This document shows, in pieces, positions 51,813 through 60,372 of a stretch of DNA of 64,000 nucleotides (position 1 is its first letter; each line of letters begins with the position of its first letter). Source of the DNA: Luminiphilus sp. Lineage in GTDB: Bacteria > Pseudomonadota > Gammaproteobacteria > Pseudomonadales > Halieaceae. The DNA lies in the NCBI GenBank assembly GCA_028117185.1, contig JAOHHD010000004.1:8415-72414 (forward strand), given 5' to 3'. Position numbers and translations under genes: made by a program. The notes under the pieces were generated by a model that saw only the letters and a list, made by a program, of their open reading frames with translations, was not told the DNA's origin and ran no database searches.

Positions 51813-52113
51813 GGTCTGCCCCAAGGCAACTTGCAAAACGCGATGGCCGCGGTTCGCCAGGTGCTTGGACTTCGAGCGAACAGGCGCGTCGAAGGTGTCA
51901 GCGTTTAGGGTTTTAATTGGTGGGCGGTTTGTGGCTGTCATACCGTTGCATGTTGGTCCTCAGATGGTCAGTGCCCATGCTGTCTCACTGAGACTAGCGA
52001 GAGAACATCCGTGTGCGTTAAGGGCAGTCAAATTGGGGCGCTGATGAGAAATACTTGGTCTTGGGTGCGCCAAGGTTTAGAGTAATAAATCTCGGTTCAA
52101 ACTACTCATTGAT

Positions 52114-52326
52114 ATGTCAGACGCAAATCAACCTAGTGATGAGACAGCATCGCAAGCGCTGTCGAAAGAAGACCAGCACCGGGTAGATGGCTTTCTGGCT
52201 CGTGGTGTCAATTCGGTTGAGCGAAGGCCATTTCGTCCCGTCTTTTTGATTGTTGTACTCATCGCAGTAGTGACGGGTTTTAGCTTGCTAAGCCAAGGCA
52301 TTGCGCAGTGGGCGGGTATTTACTGA
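52114..52326 (+). CDS. DUF3094 family small membrane protein
   Basis: This 70-residue protein has [16 protein letters not shown] and [11 protein letters not shown], both typical of the DUF3094 family known from Pseudomonas relatives, then one membrane helix (about 44-63). The function is unknown. It sits just before the tRNA-Pro gene and diverges from the ComF-family gene. Confidence 0.8.
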   Translation: MSDANQPSDETASQALSKEDQHRVDGFLARGVNSVERRPFRPVFLIVVLIAVVTGFSLLSQGIAQWAGIY

Positions 52327-52343
52327 CCTCGTCAAAATGAGCG

Positions 52344-52372
52344 TTGGACGCCTTTCTTGGCTTTGGTATCGT
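52344..52372 (+). promoter_or_regulatory. Possible sigma-70 promoter of tRNA-Pro
   Basis: TTGGAC and TATCGT are 17 bases apart and place a start about two bases before the tRNA gene. The -35 match is only moderate. Confidence 0.4.
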
Positions 52373-52380
52373 GCTTGTCT

Positions 52381-52457
52381 CGGTGTGTGGCGCAGCCTGG
52401 TAGCGCACTTCCTTCGGGAGGAAGGGGTCGGAGGTTCAAATCCTCTCACACCGACCA
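52381..52457 (+). tRNA. tRNA-Pro (anticodon CGG)
   Basis: The 77-base sequence folds into a normal cloverleaf. The acceptor stem pairs CGGTGTG with CACACCG, the anticodon loop TTCGGGA gives CGG, the T loop is GGTTCAAAT, and CCA is encoded. It closely resembles E. coli proK. Accessory genes follow it. Confidence 0.96.
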
Positions 52458-52731
52458 AAATACCAATATAAATCAGGCAATTGCTGAAAATTAAAAATTC
52501 TTGTTGTGAGCCTTAACTTATCCGTATGACAATGTGGCGCACGTTTTTACCAATTGATCGTCGCCGCCGCCTTAACTCAGCGTCGCTTGAATTTGTCTTA
52601 AATGGCCAACTGGAGTGGGGTACGTTCTAAGGGCGCCGGGGTAGAGGCCTGTCGTTGATAACGGTGTTCCCGGTGAGACACATCAGAACCCAATTTCAAA
52701 ATTAGAGTAAATGAGTTAACGCTCGAATCTG

Positions 52732-53244
52732 TCAGCGCACAAGCATCTCGCCCAAGATGAACTTCCCCTCAGCCTGCACGCCTGACTCACCGATCGGTCG
52801 CCCCACAGCTAAAGGGACATTCCCCACATAGAGGGGGTAAGCGCCCGGTTTCATGGGCACAAAACTGATGTGGGCTGATCCAATTTCATCGCACTCGATG
52901 GCGTTGAAGCTGAGGCCTTGTAAATGTACCTCGATATCACCCACGGTAACCAAGCGCAGGTGGGCATTGTTTAAAAACTCAGACATTTCGACTCGCCAGC
53001 CTGTGAGGTCATCCCGCACGTCAGGGCAGTTAATCGTGAGACGGTAATACTGACCGGAATTCAAAATGAGTTTTTCGGGATCTAATTCAGGGCTCCCGTT
53101 ATCGGCAGTCGTGATTGTTAGCAGGATGCGTTCTGGGTGATATTGGGCCAAATTCCCGAGTGATTCAGCAGCCACGAAATGCGAAACAGCTTGCATCAGG
53201 AACATAGCGATTGATAAGGCGAGAATTTTAGGTGTGAGGCTCAT
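52732..53244 (-). CDS. Secreted cupredoxin-like protein lacking copper ligands
   Basis: This 170-residue protein has a signal peptide (about 1-26). The C-terminal segment ISFVPMKPGAYPLYVGN resembles the cupredoxin strand that ends in a copper cysteine, but valine stands where cysteine is expected and no histidine follows. A central pair of cysteines (C73, C118) could form a disulphide. It is probably periplasmic. Similarity to cupredoxins is my inference from pattern; the function is unknown. Confidence 0.6.
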   Translation of the reverse strand: MSLTPKILALSIAMFLMQAVSHFVAAESLGNLAQYHPERILLTITTADNGSPELDPEKLILNSGQYYRLTINCPDVRDDLTGWRVEMSEFLNNAHLRLVTVGDIEVHLQGLSFNAIECDEIGSAHISFVPMKPGAYPLYVGNVPLAVGRPIGESGVQAEGKFILGEMLVR

Positions 53245-53560
53245 CTGAAGGTTCGACTCCGGTCAAAATCGATTCAGGCCAGACAGTATCGCGGTTTCCC
53301 TCAATGTGGCCAATTATCATTTTTTTTATTAAGCCATTGGCACCTTCATAGCATTCACTCTTCTCTGCATATCGCGATAGTTACCGCCCAGAGGCTCAGC
53401 CAGGTGTTGGGCTTTTTTTGAGGGCTAATGGCTTTAATCAAACGACAGCATCATCAGCAACCAAGCCCCACCTAACACGCTGTGAAACCAGTGCTGCACT
53501 GGGCAGGTTATTTTGTGAATCAATGGAGCCATGACCGTGTCCAGAGTGTCCAAGTAGATC
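53245..53560. other. Intergenic region with an orphan terminator
   Basis: No gene is supported in this stretch, although a 62-codon hydrophobic minus-strand frame (53622-53434) crosses its end. A terminator-like hairpin lies at 53394-53419 with no plus-strand gene in the preceding 900 bases, which leaves room for a small RNA. Confidence 0.3.
53394..53419 (+). terminator. Orphan terminator-like hairpin
   Basis: GCTCA pairs with TGGGC (one G-T pair) around a nine-base loop, followed by seven T residues. The stem is short, so the call is weak. Confidence 0.35.
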
Positions 53561-54058
53561 ATGCCTATGCTTATTCGGCTTAGCAGGTTACTGTGGGGGA
53601 TGATTAATGACTCGACACCCATGCAATATGATGAGCCTGGAGCCGCTTTAGGAGGCTCCCCGCTCTTTAATTTTGTCTACTGCAGTCAGGTGAGAGAAGG
53701 GGTAGGGGGTGCCGATGTCGATCATATTATTGCGACGTCACAGCGTCGAAATCGAGTACAGCGAATTACTGGGATTTTAGTTTTTGGGAGTGGCGTTTTT
53801 TTTCAATGGATTGAAGGCCCGAAGGCTGAGGTCATGAGTCTTGTAAAGCTTATCGAAACAGATCTTCGTCATGAAATGATGGTGACACTGAACACCGATG
53901 AGGAGATTCGTGAGCGTATTTTCCCCACCTGGGATATGGAGCTTGTCGGTGCTGAGGACATTCAAGAGGTGCTTCAGGATGCCCTTCAAACAGCGCAAGA
54001 TAAGAGAAGCATCGATGCCTTGCAGCTTCTGCTTGATAACCTGCAGGCACGCTCCTAG
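53561..54058 (+). CDS. BLUF-domain blue-light sensor protein
   Basis: BLUF domains bind FAD and sense blue light. This protein of up to 165 residues consists almost only of a BLUF domain. Counting from 53561, all residues known to matter are present and correctly spaced: Y40 (FVYCSQ), N64 (RRNRV), Q82 (FFQWIEGP), W124 and M126 (FPTWDME), matching AppA Y21, N45, Q63, W104 and M106. There is no output domain beyond a short helical tail, so it probably works by contact with a partner. Starts at 53600 or 53621 are also possible. Confidence 0.9.
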   Translation: MPMLIRLSRLLWGMINDSTPMQYDEPGAALGGSPLFNFVYCSQVREGVGGADVDHIIATSQRRNRVQRITGILVFGSGVFFQWIEGPKAEVMSLVKLIETDLRHEMMVTLNTDEEIRERIFPTWDMELVGAEDIQEVLQDALQTAQDKRSIDALQLLLDNLQARS

Positions 54059-54113
54059 TGACGCCTGAAGTGGCTTAGACATCCTAGTGACTCGTATGGG
54101 CCTGTTTGCCCCA

Positions 54114-54145
54114 CGTAAGCTGAGGTAGTAACGCCTCAGCTTACG
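54114..54145. repeat. Perfect 12-base inverted repeat downstream of the BLUF gene
   Basis: CGTAAGCTGAGG and CCTCAGCTTACG flank an eight-base loop. No T-run follows directly, so it may be an RNA structure or a protein-binding site. A terminator comes soon after. Confidence 0.7.
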
Positions 54146-54156
54146 CTTAGCAGCCT

Positions 54157-54190
54157 AGCCCCGTGCCCCGTTTTGGGCTTTTTTGTTTTT
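54157..54190 (+). terminator. Rho-independent terminator after the BLUF gene
   Basis: AGCCC pairs with GGGCT (or inner GCCC with GGGC) and is followed by TTTTTTGTTTTT. It is about 100 bases after the BLUF stop. Confidence 0.6.
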
Positions 54191-54327
54191 GGGCTGATGG
54201 ATTGCATCAAACAAGAGCGCTACCAGCAGCCCTAAGGATTAGTTGCGCGCCGCTCACATTGACGTAGCAGCGGAAAAGTATATAAGTGAATAGCGGTGCA
54301 ATCTGTTCTCGGAGAGCTGACCTCGCT

Positions 54328-55356
54328 ATGATGGAATTCGGCATTGTGATGGAGCCTAGCCCGGGTAATACCGCCGTGCTGGCTGAGAAAATAGAAGGAT
54401 TGGGGTTCGACATCCTGTTGAGCCCCGACACACAAAACCTGTCCCCAGACCCGATTGGACAACTCAACCTCGCCGGCGCAAACACTAGCAGCCTCAGAGT
54501 GGGCACCGGGGTCACCAACCCCATTACGAGAGACCCTGCGGTGCTCGCGAGCTCACTGGCCTCACTCTCCGCCGAGACCGGCGGTCGGGTCCTGTGCGGC
54601 ATTGGACGTGGCGATTCCAGCCTGGCACACATCGGCAAAGGCAATGCTTCTACGGCACAGCTGAAAACTTTCATTGAAAGACTTCGGGCTTATCTTAACG
54701 GTGAGCCGGTTGATCGGGACGGTCACTCATCGCAACTGCGTTGGCTTGACTCCTATGGTACCCATCCCGTGCCAATCGACATCGCCTGCACGGGGCCGAA
54801 AACGATCCAGATGGCAGTCGAAGTGGGTGACCGCATCTCCTTTGCAGTGGGTAGTGCACCCGAGCGCCTCAAATGGGCAATTGATACGGCAGAAACGCAT
54901 CTGGCAAAGATTAATCGCCCGCGCAACTCTATCCAGCTAGGCGCCTACATCAACTTGGTCTGTGATGAAAGTGAGCAAACTGCTCTTTCGCTAGGTAAGT
55001 TGATTGCAGGCATGGTGGCGCACTTTGCGGGGCTCAAGCATGCACCCACCGAGCACCTGCCGCCCCGGCTCCGTGTCATCGCGGAGCACCTGCAATCACA
55101 ATATGATATGGCGCGACATGCCCAAGAAGAAGGGTCACATCTTGCGCTCATTGACGAGGCCTTTGTGGACTGGTTTTCGATATGCGGCCCGCCACAAAAA
55201 TGCATCGAGCGGCTGGAGCCTCTGATCGATATGGGCCTCGAACATATCTACCAGCTTGGCGGCACGCCGGTCGCTCATCCGCATGGTGCACGACAGATCG
55301 CGATGGTGGAGCAGGCTCAACTGTTTGCGACCGATGTGATACCTCACTTCCGCTAA
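54328..55356 (+). CDS. LLM-class flavin-dependent oxidoreductase
   Basis: This protein of about 342 residues is a luciferase-like monooxygenase-fold enzyme. The block LCGIGRGDSSLAHIGK and LRVGTGVTNPITRDP resemble the F420-linked reductase branch, though FMN is also possible. The ATG at 54328 has GGAGAG eleven bases upstream; the open frame extends to a GTG at 54286. It probably forms a unit with the MFS gene 52 bases downstream. The substrate is unknown. Confidence 0.85.
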   Translation: MMEFGIVMEPSPGNTAVLAEKIEGLGFDILLSPDTQNLSPDPIGQLNLAGANTSSLRVGTGVTNPITRDPAVLASSLASLSAETGGRVLCGIGRGDSSLAHIGKGNASTAQLKTFIERLRAYLNGEPVDRDGHSSQLRWLDSYGTHPVPIDIACTGPKTIQMAVEVGDRISFAVGSAPERLKWAIDTAETHLAKINRPRNSIQLGAYINLVCDESEQTALSLGKLIAGMVAHFAGLKHAPTEHLPPRLRVIAEHLQSQYDMARHAQEEGSHLALIDEAFVDWFSICGPPQKCIERLEPLIDMGLEHIYQLGGTPVAHPHGARQIAMVEQAQLFATDVIPHFR

Positions 55357-55408
55357 TGAAATGTAGCCTTTATGTCGGTAATAAAACGTCTGATAGCCGT
55401 CGGTCATC

Positions 55409-56725
55409 GTGACTGATCAGGAACAACAGCAGGGCAGCGTCGTCTATCACTGGTACGTCGTCGGTGTGCTGACCTTCGCCTACCTTGTATCGTTTCTGGA
55501 TCGACAGATCCTTGCGCTGATGGTCGAACCGATCCAGCAGGATTTGCTGCTGAGCGATACACAGATGAGCTTACTCATGGGCTTGGCGTTCTCAATTTTT
55601 TACGTGTTTATGGCCGTGCCGCTTGGACGGTTAGCCGACCATACCGTGCGCCGCAATATTATCGTGGGTGGTGTCACACTGTGGAGCCTCATGACCGCGG
55701 CGTGTGGACTCGCGGGTAGTTACCTACACCTGTTTTTGGCAAGAATGGGCGTGGGGGTTGGTGAAGCGAGCCTGACGCCCAGTGCCACCTCAATGATTGC
55801 CGACTACTTTCCCCCCGGCGCGCGAGGAAAAGCGCTGGCGACCTATAACGCGGGGGTTTCACTGGGAACCGGTTTTGCAATGGTGTTCGGTGGCATGGTG
55901 ATCACCTACGTGAGCACCAGTGAGCGACATATCCTGCCTATTATTGGCAGTGTGGCAGCGTGGCAATACGTTTTTTTTCTAGTCGCCCTACCGGGTATCG
56001 CCGTCGTTTTACTGATGCTGACTGTGCGGGAACCTCAGCGACAGGAGACCAGCGCGACGACTCAGAATTTGTCCTTCCCTGGGGTACTGGCCTACCTGCT
56101 AGATAGAAAGCAGGTCTACGTACCGCTGTTTCTCGGAATGTCAGTCAATACCATTGTCGGCTACGCGCTCTTTTCGTGGATTCCGACTAGTTTTGCTCGG
56201 GTGCATGGCTGGACGATGGGAGAAATTGGTTTCGGGTATGGCCTGATTATTCTGGTCACCGGTCCACTGGGGGTGTTTGTGGCTGGGAGTCTCATCGACA
56301 AGTTTCATCGATCCGATCAGCACAACGCGGAGCTCAAAGTGGCTTTGCTCAGCATTGCTATCTGCCTTCCAGGCATCATCTATCTCCCGCTCGCCGAGAC
56401 TGGGCATGCGGCATTGATGGGATTGATTCCTGCAAGCCTGGGGCCCGCGATGACCACCGCCGCGGGATCGATAGCGGTGATTAATGCGACGCCTAATCAA
56501 ATACGCGGTCAGGTGATGGCGCTCTACCTGCTGACGATCTCATTGCTTGGTCTTTCATTGGGCCCCACGGCTGTCGCGCTATTAACTGACTATGTTTTCC
56601 AAGCCCCCGCAATGATTGATTGGTCGATCAGCTGTGTCGTCATCGCCTCATCAGTTTTCTCGGCTATCATGCTATGGCGATGCTTGGGACCCTTCAGCGA
56701 ACATATCATCGAAACAAAAAGCTAA
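55409..56725 (+). CDS. MFS transporter, Spinster-like family
   Basis: This 438-residue protein has 12 predicted membrane helices. The motif GRLADHTVRRNIIVGG between helices 2 and 3 is the MFS signature, and the N-terminal VSFLDRQILALMVEPIQ resembles Spinster-like bacterial transporters. Such carriers often lie beside catabolic genes for aromatic or lipid compounds. The GTG start follows the LLM gene by 52 bases. The cargo is not evident. Confidence 0.88.
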   Translation: MTDQEQQQGSVVYHWYVVGVLTFAYLVSFLDRQILALMVEPIQQDLLLSDTQMSLLMGLAFSIFYVFMAVPLGRLADHTVRRNIIVGGVTLWSLMTAACGLAGSYLHLFLARMGVGVGEASLTPSATSMIADYFPPGARGKALATYNAGVSLGTGFAMVFGGMVITYVSTSERHILPIIGSVAAWQYVFFLVALPGIAVVLLMLTVREPQRQETSATTQNLSFPGVLAYLLDRKQVYVPLFLGMSVNTIVGYALFSWIPTSFARVHGWTMGEIGFGYGLIILVTGPLGVFVAGSLIDKFHRSDQHNAELKVALLSIAICLPGIIYLPLAETGHAALMGLIPASLGPAMTTAAGSIAVINATPNQIRGQVMALYLLTISLLGLSLGPTAVALLTDYVFQAPAMIDWSISCVVIASSVFSAIMLWRCLGPFSEHIIETKS

Positions 56726-56838
56726 CGCACGCTGTCGAGGTGGCCAGTAGGCAGGTTAAATGAGCCTTCTACGGATCTCCCAGCCTCTAATACTTGAGTG
56801 CTTTCGCTCTTTTTAATCATCCAACTGCGAGCCAATCC

Positions 56839-57576
56839 ATGATCAAGCCGCAATATCCTGCAACCCGCGAACACATTACTCGGCGCGGCACCGTTACCTA
56901 CTATATCGACAGCGAAGCGTTTGCCTCGGGTATTTGGGGCCGAGAGCACTTCACGCTGACAAGGCATCGTAACGGCGATCGCGTTTTGCGCGCTTATTGT
57001 GAGCTAGATGATGAGCCCGCACTCATTCGCGATGTCATACAGCGTGTCGATGCGGCGTTCCATCCACAAGATTGTCTCGTGAGGTTAACAGAGGGGGGTA
57101 TCTTTAAAGGTAGTACGTGGTACCACATCACAGACGATGAGATAACCTATGAAGGGCTCACCAGTGAGCAAGGCCGGATATCAGGCCAGTCTGAGATTGA
57201 TCGAACTATTCGCGGTTTTGGCACTCACGCGCTCAATTCTGATGCGTGGCTCGTGGCACGATTCGATCGATCCCTAGGACCGCGACAACATACCTTTCGC
57301 GATAACCCGCTGACATCGCTCGATCACCGAGGTGCGACAGGGCCATCACTCGTTTGCTCCGAGGCCACGACCATCGAGTACTTTGGTGAAGAGCCCGTCA
57401 CGGTGCCTGCCGGCACTTTTCAGTGTTACCACTTTGCCTATGTGGTTATTGCTAGCCATCATCCGGTATACCACCTCTGGGTCACGACAGATGGCGATTT
57501 TATCTTCGTTAAAGGCACCGTGGCGGCACCTTATAACTGGACCTTTGAGCTCACCGCCTTAAGCGACGAATCATAG
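56839..57576 (+). CDS. Uncharacterised protein in the CYP153 region
   Basis: This 245-residue protein has no signal peptide or membrane segment. The VTVPAGTFQCYHF element and the alternating beta strands resemble the YhjG/DUF3108-like lipocalin-type fold, but I do not recognise a defined family. It lies between the MFS gene (same direction) and the convergent CYP153 gene. The ATG at 56839 has no clear ribosome binding site; the frame is open upstream to 56794. Confidence 0.6.
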   Translation: MIKPQYPATREHITRRGTVTYYIDSEAFASGIWGREHFTLTRHRNGDRVLRAYCELDDEPALIRDVIQRVDAAFHPQDCLVRLTEGGIFKGSTWYHITDDEITYEGLTSEQGRISGQSEIDRTIRGFGTHALNSDAWLVARFDRSLGPRQHTFRDNPLTSLDHRGATGPSLVCSEATTIEYFGEEPVTVPAGTFQCYHFAYVVIASHHPVYHLWVTTDGDFIFVKGTVAAPYNWTFELTALSDES

Positions 57577-57603
57577 CAAGCGCTATCGAGGTGCCAGCGG
57601 ATA

Positions 57604-58839
57604 TCAGGCATGCAGCAAGACAGGCAGCGATGAGTAGCCCCGTACAAAATTAGAGAGCACTCGCTCTGGCTCACCAACCACCTCGACATGGGAAAAGCGC
57701 TGCAGGACCTCTTCCCACAGGATACGCAGCTGCATCTCACCCAAGCGATTACCCATGCAACGATGAACACCAAACCCAAAAGAGAGGTGGTAGCGGGGGT
57801 TGGTGCGGTCAATGATGAACTCGTCGGGGCGCTCAATTGCAGTCTCGTCATGGTTGCCCGATAGATACCACATCACCACCTTCTCACCTTTGCGGATCAT
57901 CTTACCGCCGAGCGCAATATCGCGTGTGGCGATGCGACGCATGTGCATGAGTGGGGTTTGCCAGCGAATGATCTCTGAAACCATGCTCGGAATGAGACTG
58001 GGGTTGGTTTTCAGTTTTGCGTACTCGGCGGGGTTTTGATTTAACGCCAACACACCGCCAGTGATGGAGTTGCGGGTTGTGTCGTTGCCGCCGATGATGA
58101 GGAGCAGCAAGTTGCCAAGGTACTCCAAAGGATCTTCGACCATATCGCGGGTGTGAGGGTTAGTAGCGAGTAGACTGACCAGGTCCATGGTATCGGGTGA
58201 ATTGTGCTTTCGTTGGTGCCAGAGCACGGTGAAGTAAGCCAGGCAGTCCTGCAGCGCGGCCGTGCGCTCATCCCCATCACCATCGCTGCCTGCGATTTCC
58301 GGCAGTGAGGTTGCCATGTCCGACCAGTACGGTAGCTTGTGGCGATCCTCAAAAGGAAAGTCAAAAATGGTGGCTAACATTTGAGTGGTGAGGTTGATGG
58401 AGACTTTTTCGACCCAGTTGAACGTCTCTCCAACTGGCAATTCGTCCAGTATATTGCCAACGCGCTGTCTGATCAGACTCTCTAAGCCGCTTAGATTTTT
58501 GGGTGCGACGACCCCCTGCACTGCGGCACGCTGTACGTCATGGATGGGGGGATCCATTGCGATAAACTGGGTCACCGGTAGATCATCGCCGTAATCACCG
58601 ATGGTGATAGCTGGCACAGAGGAGAACGCCTCATGATTGCCATCCACGGCAGTAATATCTTGAAAACGGGTGACCGACCAGAATCCGCCGAAGGTATCGT
58701 TTTCACTCCAATGCACCGGGTCTTCGGCCCGAAGCCGCTCGAAATAGGGTCGCCAAGTATCTTGTTGATATAGCGTTGCATCGCTCACGTCGATCGCTGC
58801 CAGCGGAATGTTACTGATGTCTTGTTGTGTTGCAGTCAT
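57604..58839 (-). CDS. Cytochrome P450, CYP153 family alkane hydroxylase
   Basis: CYP153 enzymes hydroxylate the terminal carbon of medium-chain alkanes with electrons from ferredoxin and its reductase. The 411-residue protein has the I-helix oxygen motif LLIIGGNDTTRNSITG, the ExxR pair in SEIIRWQTPL and the haem-binding FGFGVHRCMGNRLGEMQ with the axial cysteine. The HMRRIATRDI and KVVMWYLSGNHDE blocks are characteristic of CYP153. A ferredoxin and reductase are not in the window. Start ATG at 58839. Confidence 0.92.
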   Translation of the reverse strand: MTATQQDISNIPLAAIDVSDATLYQQDTWRPYFERLRAEDPVHWSENDTFGGFWSVTRFQDITAVDGNHEAFSSVPAITIGDYGDDLPVTQFIAMDPPIHDVQRAAVQGVVAPKNLSGLESLIRQRVGNILDELPVGETFNWVEKVSINLTTQMLATIFDFPFEDRHKLPYWSDMATSLPEIAGSDGDGDERTAALQDCLAYFTVLWHQRKHNSPDTMDLVSLLATNPHTRDMVEDPLEYLGNLLLLIIGGNDTTRNSITGGVLALNQNPAEYAKLKTNPSLIPSMVSEIIRWQTPLMHMRRIATRDIALGGKMIRKGEKVVMWYLSGNHDETAIERPDEFIIDRTNPRYHLSFGFGVHRCMGNRLGEMQLRILWEEVLQRFSHVEVVGEPERVLSNFVRGYSSLPVLLHA

Positions 58840-59225
58840 AGCGGCTCTCCCAAGTTACGTGGCGGGTTTGCGCCTGTTATGGCGGACCGTGTTGGTCCAT
58901 TTTGAGCTTTTGTGACAGCTTTGTCGGCTCATACGAAAAAGAATAACAGCTAATGTTCAGGCACGGGCGAGTCAATGCTCCGGTTAACCAACCCACTTTT
59001 TTCATCTGTTTATCCCTGCATGCAAGCCCAGCATGGTGTGTTTAACCCATCGGTGGGACGACCTTCCGCAGAGTGTGGACTTGTTTCGGAACCCTGCTGT
59101 GCCAGTTTGGTGGTGTCATGCCGCTGGTCGCTATAACGCGTCAATGGGTGTGCGCCGCGGTTTGGAGGAGTGCACTTTAGGCGATACTATCTCTACCTCT
59201 ACGCTTGTTGTTGTCGAGTGCACCG
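58840..59225. other. Divergent region between CYP153 and the Coq4-like gene
   Basis: This 386-base stretch should hold two divergent promoters. A plus-strand 107-codon frame beginning 59033 has no family similarity and overlaps the Coq4-like gene. I see no repeats or terminators. Confidence 0.35.
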
Positions 59226-59741
59226 ATGCCGCTTGTCTATCAGGACCAAGATTGTTGCCTAACGCTCAGGGAAGGGATCGAGGCATACCATGCCTATCTT
59301 CACGCCCTCAATCGCAAGGTAATGATCGATGCGCCGAGTTCGCGGTTGCTACTTGAGCACGACGCCACGCATGTGATCTTTGGTCTCAATACAACGCTTG
59401 AGCAAGAGGCTGCATTGGATACTTGGCTGTTCTTGGGCTGTCGTTTTAAGTGGCGCTACGTAAAAGAATACGGACGCCTACCGGAGCTCAAAGCTTTATA
59501 TGCTGCCCTTATCAAAGAGTGTGGGTGGATGCTGTTTCCGAGAATATATTGGCAAACCCTTGGGATGAAATGGCGTGTATTACGGCGCACTCGGCGCATG
59601 ACGGCAAAGTGGCCTTTTCAATTTCCTGAGGCGTACTTAGATGAAACTATTGCTGAGTTGCGTGCACGCCATGGCATCGAAATATTGTCCGAGCAAGAAC
59701 GCTACATAGCGCACCCTATCGTTTGGAGCGGAGAGTATTAG
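59226..59741 (+). CDS. Coq4-like protein
   Basis: This protein of about 171 residues contains H45-D46-x-x-H49-x11-E61, the HDxxHx11E metal-binding motif of Coq4 (HDATHVIFGLNTTLEQE), and a hydrophobic segment after it. Coq4 is needed for ubiquinone synthesis in eukaryotes and some bacteria. The protein is shorter than typical Coq4 proteins of 220 or more residues. The ATG at 59226 has a GAG seven bases upstream; start 59205 is also possible. Since ubiE, ubiJ and ubiB are also in this window, it may act on quinones or on another lipid. Confidence 0.7.
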   Translation: MPLVYQDQDCCLTLREGIEAYHAYLHALNRKVMIDAPSSRLLLEHDATHVIFGLNTTLEQEAALDTWLFLGCRFKWRYVKEYGRLPELKALYAALIKECGWMLFPRIYWQTLGMKWRVLRRTRRMTAKWPFQFPEAYLDETIAELRARHGIEILSEQERYIAHPIVWSGEY

Positions 59742-59873
59742 TAGTGATGATGCGCTACTGGTATCGGTGCGCCTTCAGCATGAATGAGGTGTGATTCGAG
59801 CCTGCATTGGTGTTAATTCAGTCTCGTTAGCTCCCGAGGCCCATCAAATAATTTCTGCTAGGCCAGAAGAGCG

Positions 59874-60005
59874 CTAGTGCATCATCCAATTATCAGGAGT
59901 GCTGTAGCCGCCCTGAGTACGAGCCAATGACTTGTCCGGTATGTGCTTCATGGTGTCAAAGAGCTTGTCCATGACGCCTTGCAGTTCTGCGTTAACAGAC
60001 GGCAT
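59874..60005 (-). CDS. Candidate 43-residue small protein
   Basis: The minus-strand frame from ATG 60005 to TAG 59874 encodes 43 residues, with an amphipathic N-terminal half (AELQGVMDKLFDTMKHI) and a polar tail ending in WMMH. Composition is protein-like and the upstream sequence is purine rich (AAAAAGATA). No family is recognised. A chance frame of this length is possible. Confidence 0.4.
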   Translation of the reverse strand: MPSVNAELQGVMDKLFDTMKHIPDKSLARTQGGYSTPDNWMMH

Positions 60006-60310
60006 TATCTTTTTCCCTGATCATCAGTGGCATCCTTCACCAAGCCTCGCCTCAACGCACCTGGCCCTGGCCGAATGGGTAGTTGAATGCGATGGCCATT
60101 GCGACACGCATTGTCTGTTGAGCGACGGATGCGTTCACCGATGACGAATGCTGTGGTAGCGGACTAACCCGATAGATGCGGTGCTGGGCTGTCAGCCGAG
60201 TGGGCACGAGCGCTCAACGCGCTCTTGCAGTGAGATTGATCCGCGTAGCACGCATACCAATGCGCTCAGTCAACCGGCACCAGTTGGCATCTTTCGATGA
60301 GGTCTCTGTG

Positions 60311-60354
60311 AGTAATGAGCACCACTCGCTCGGGAAAACAGGGCGGTGCTCACT
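60311..60354. repeat. Inverted repeat downstream of the 24-residue frame
   Basis: GAGCACC (60317-60323) and GGTGCTC (60345-60351) pair, with flanking AGT/ACT that extend the match. The 21-base loop and missing T-run make it an uncertain terminator for the minus strand. Confidence 0.35.
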
Positions 60355-60372
60355 GCTCAACGTGCAGTGTGA

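Noticed and set aside
53434..53622. A hydrophobic 62-codon minus-strand frame overlapping the BLUF start.
   Set aside because: It lacks a ribosome binding site and overlaps a well supported gene.
59033..59356. A 107-codon plus-strand frame before the Coq4-like gene.
   Set aside because: It overlaps the Coq4-like gene in another frame and has no recognisable motif.
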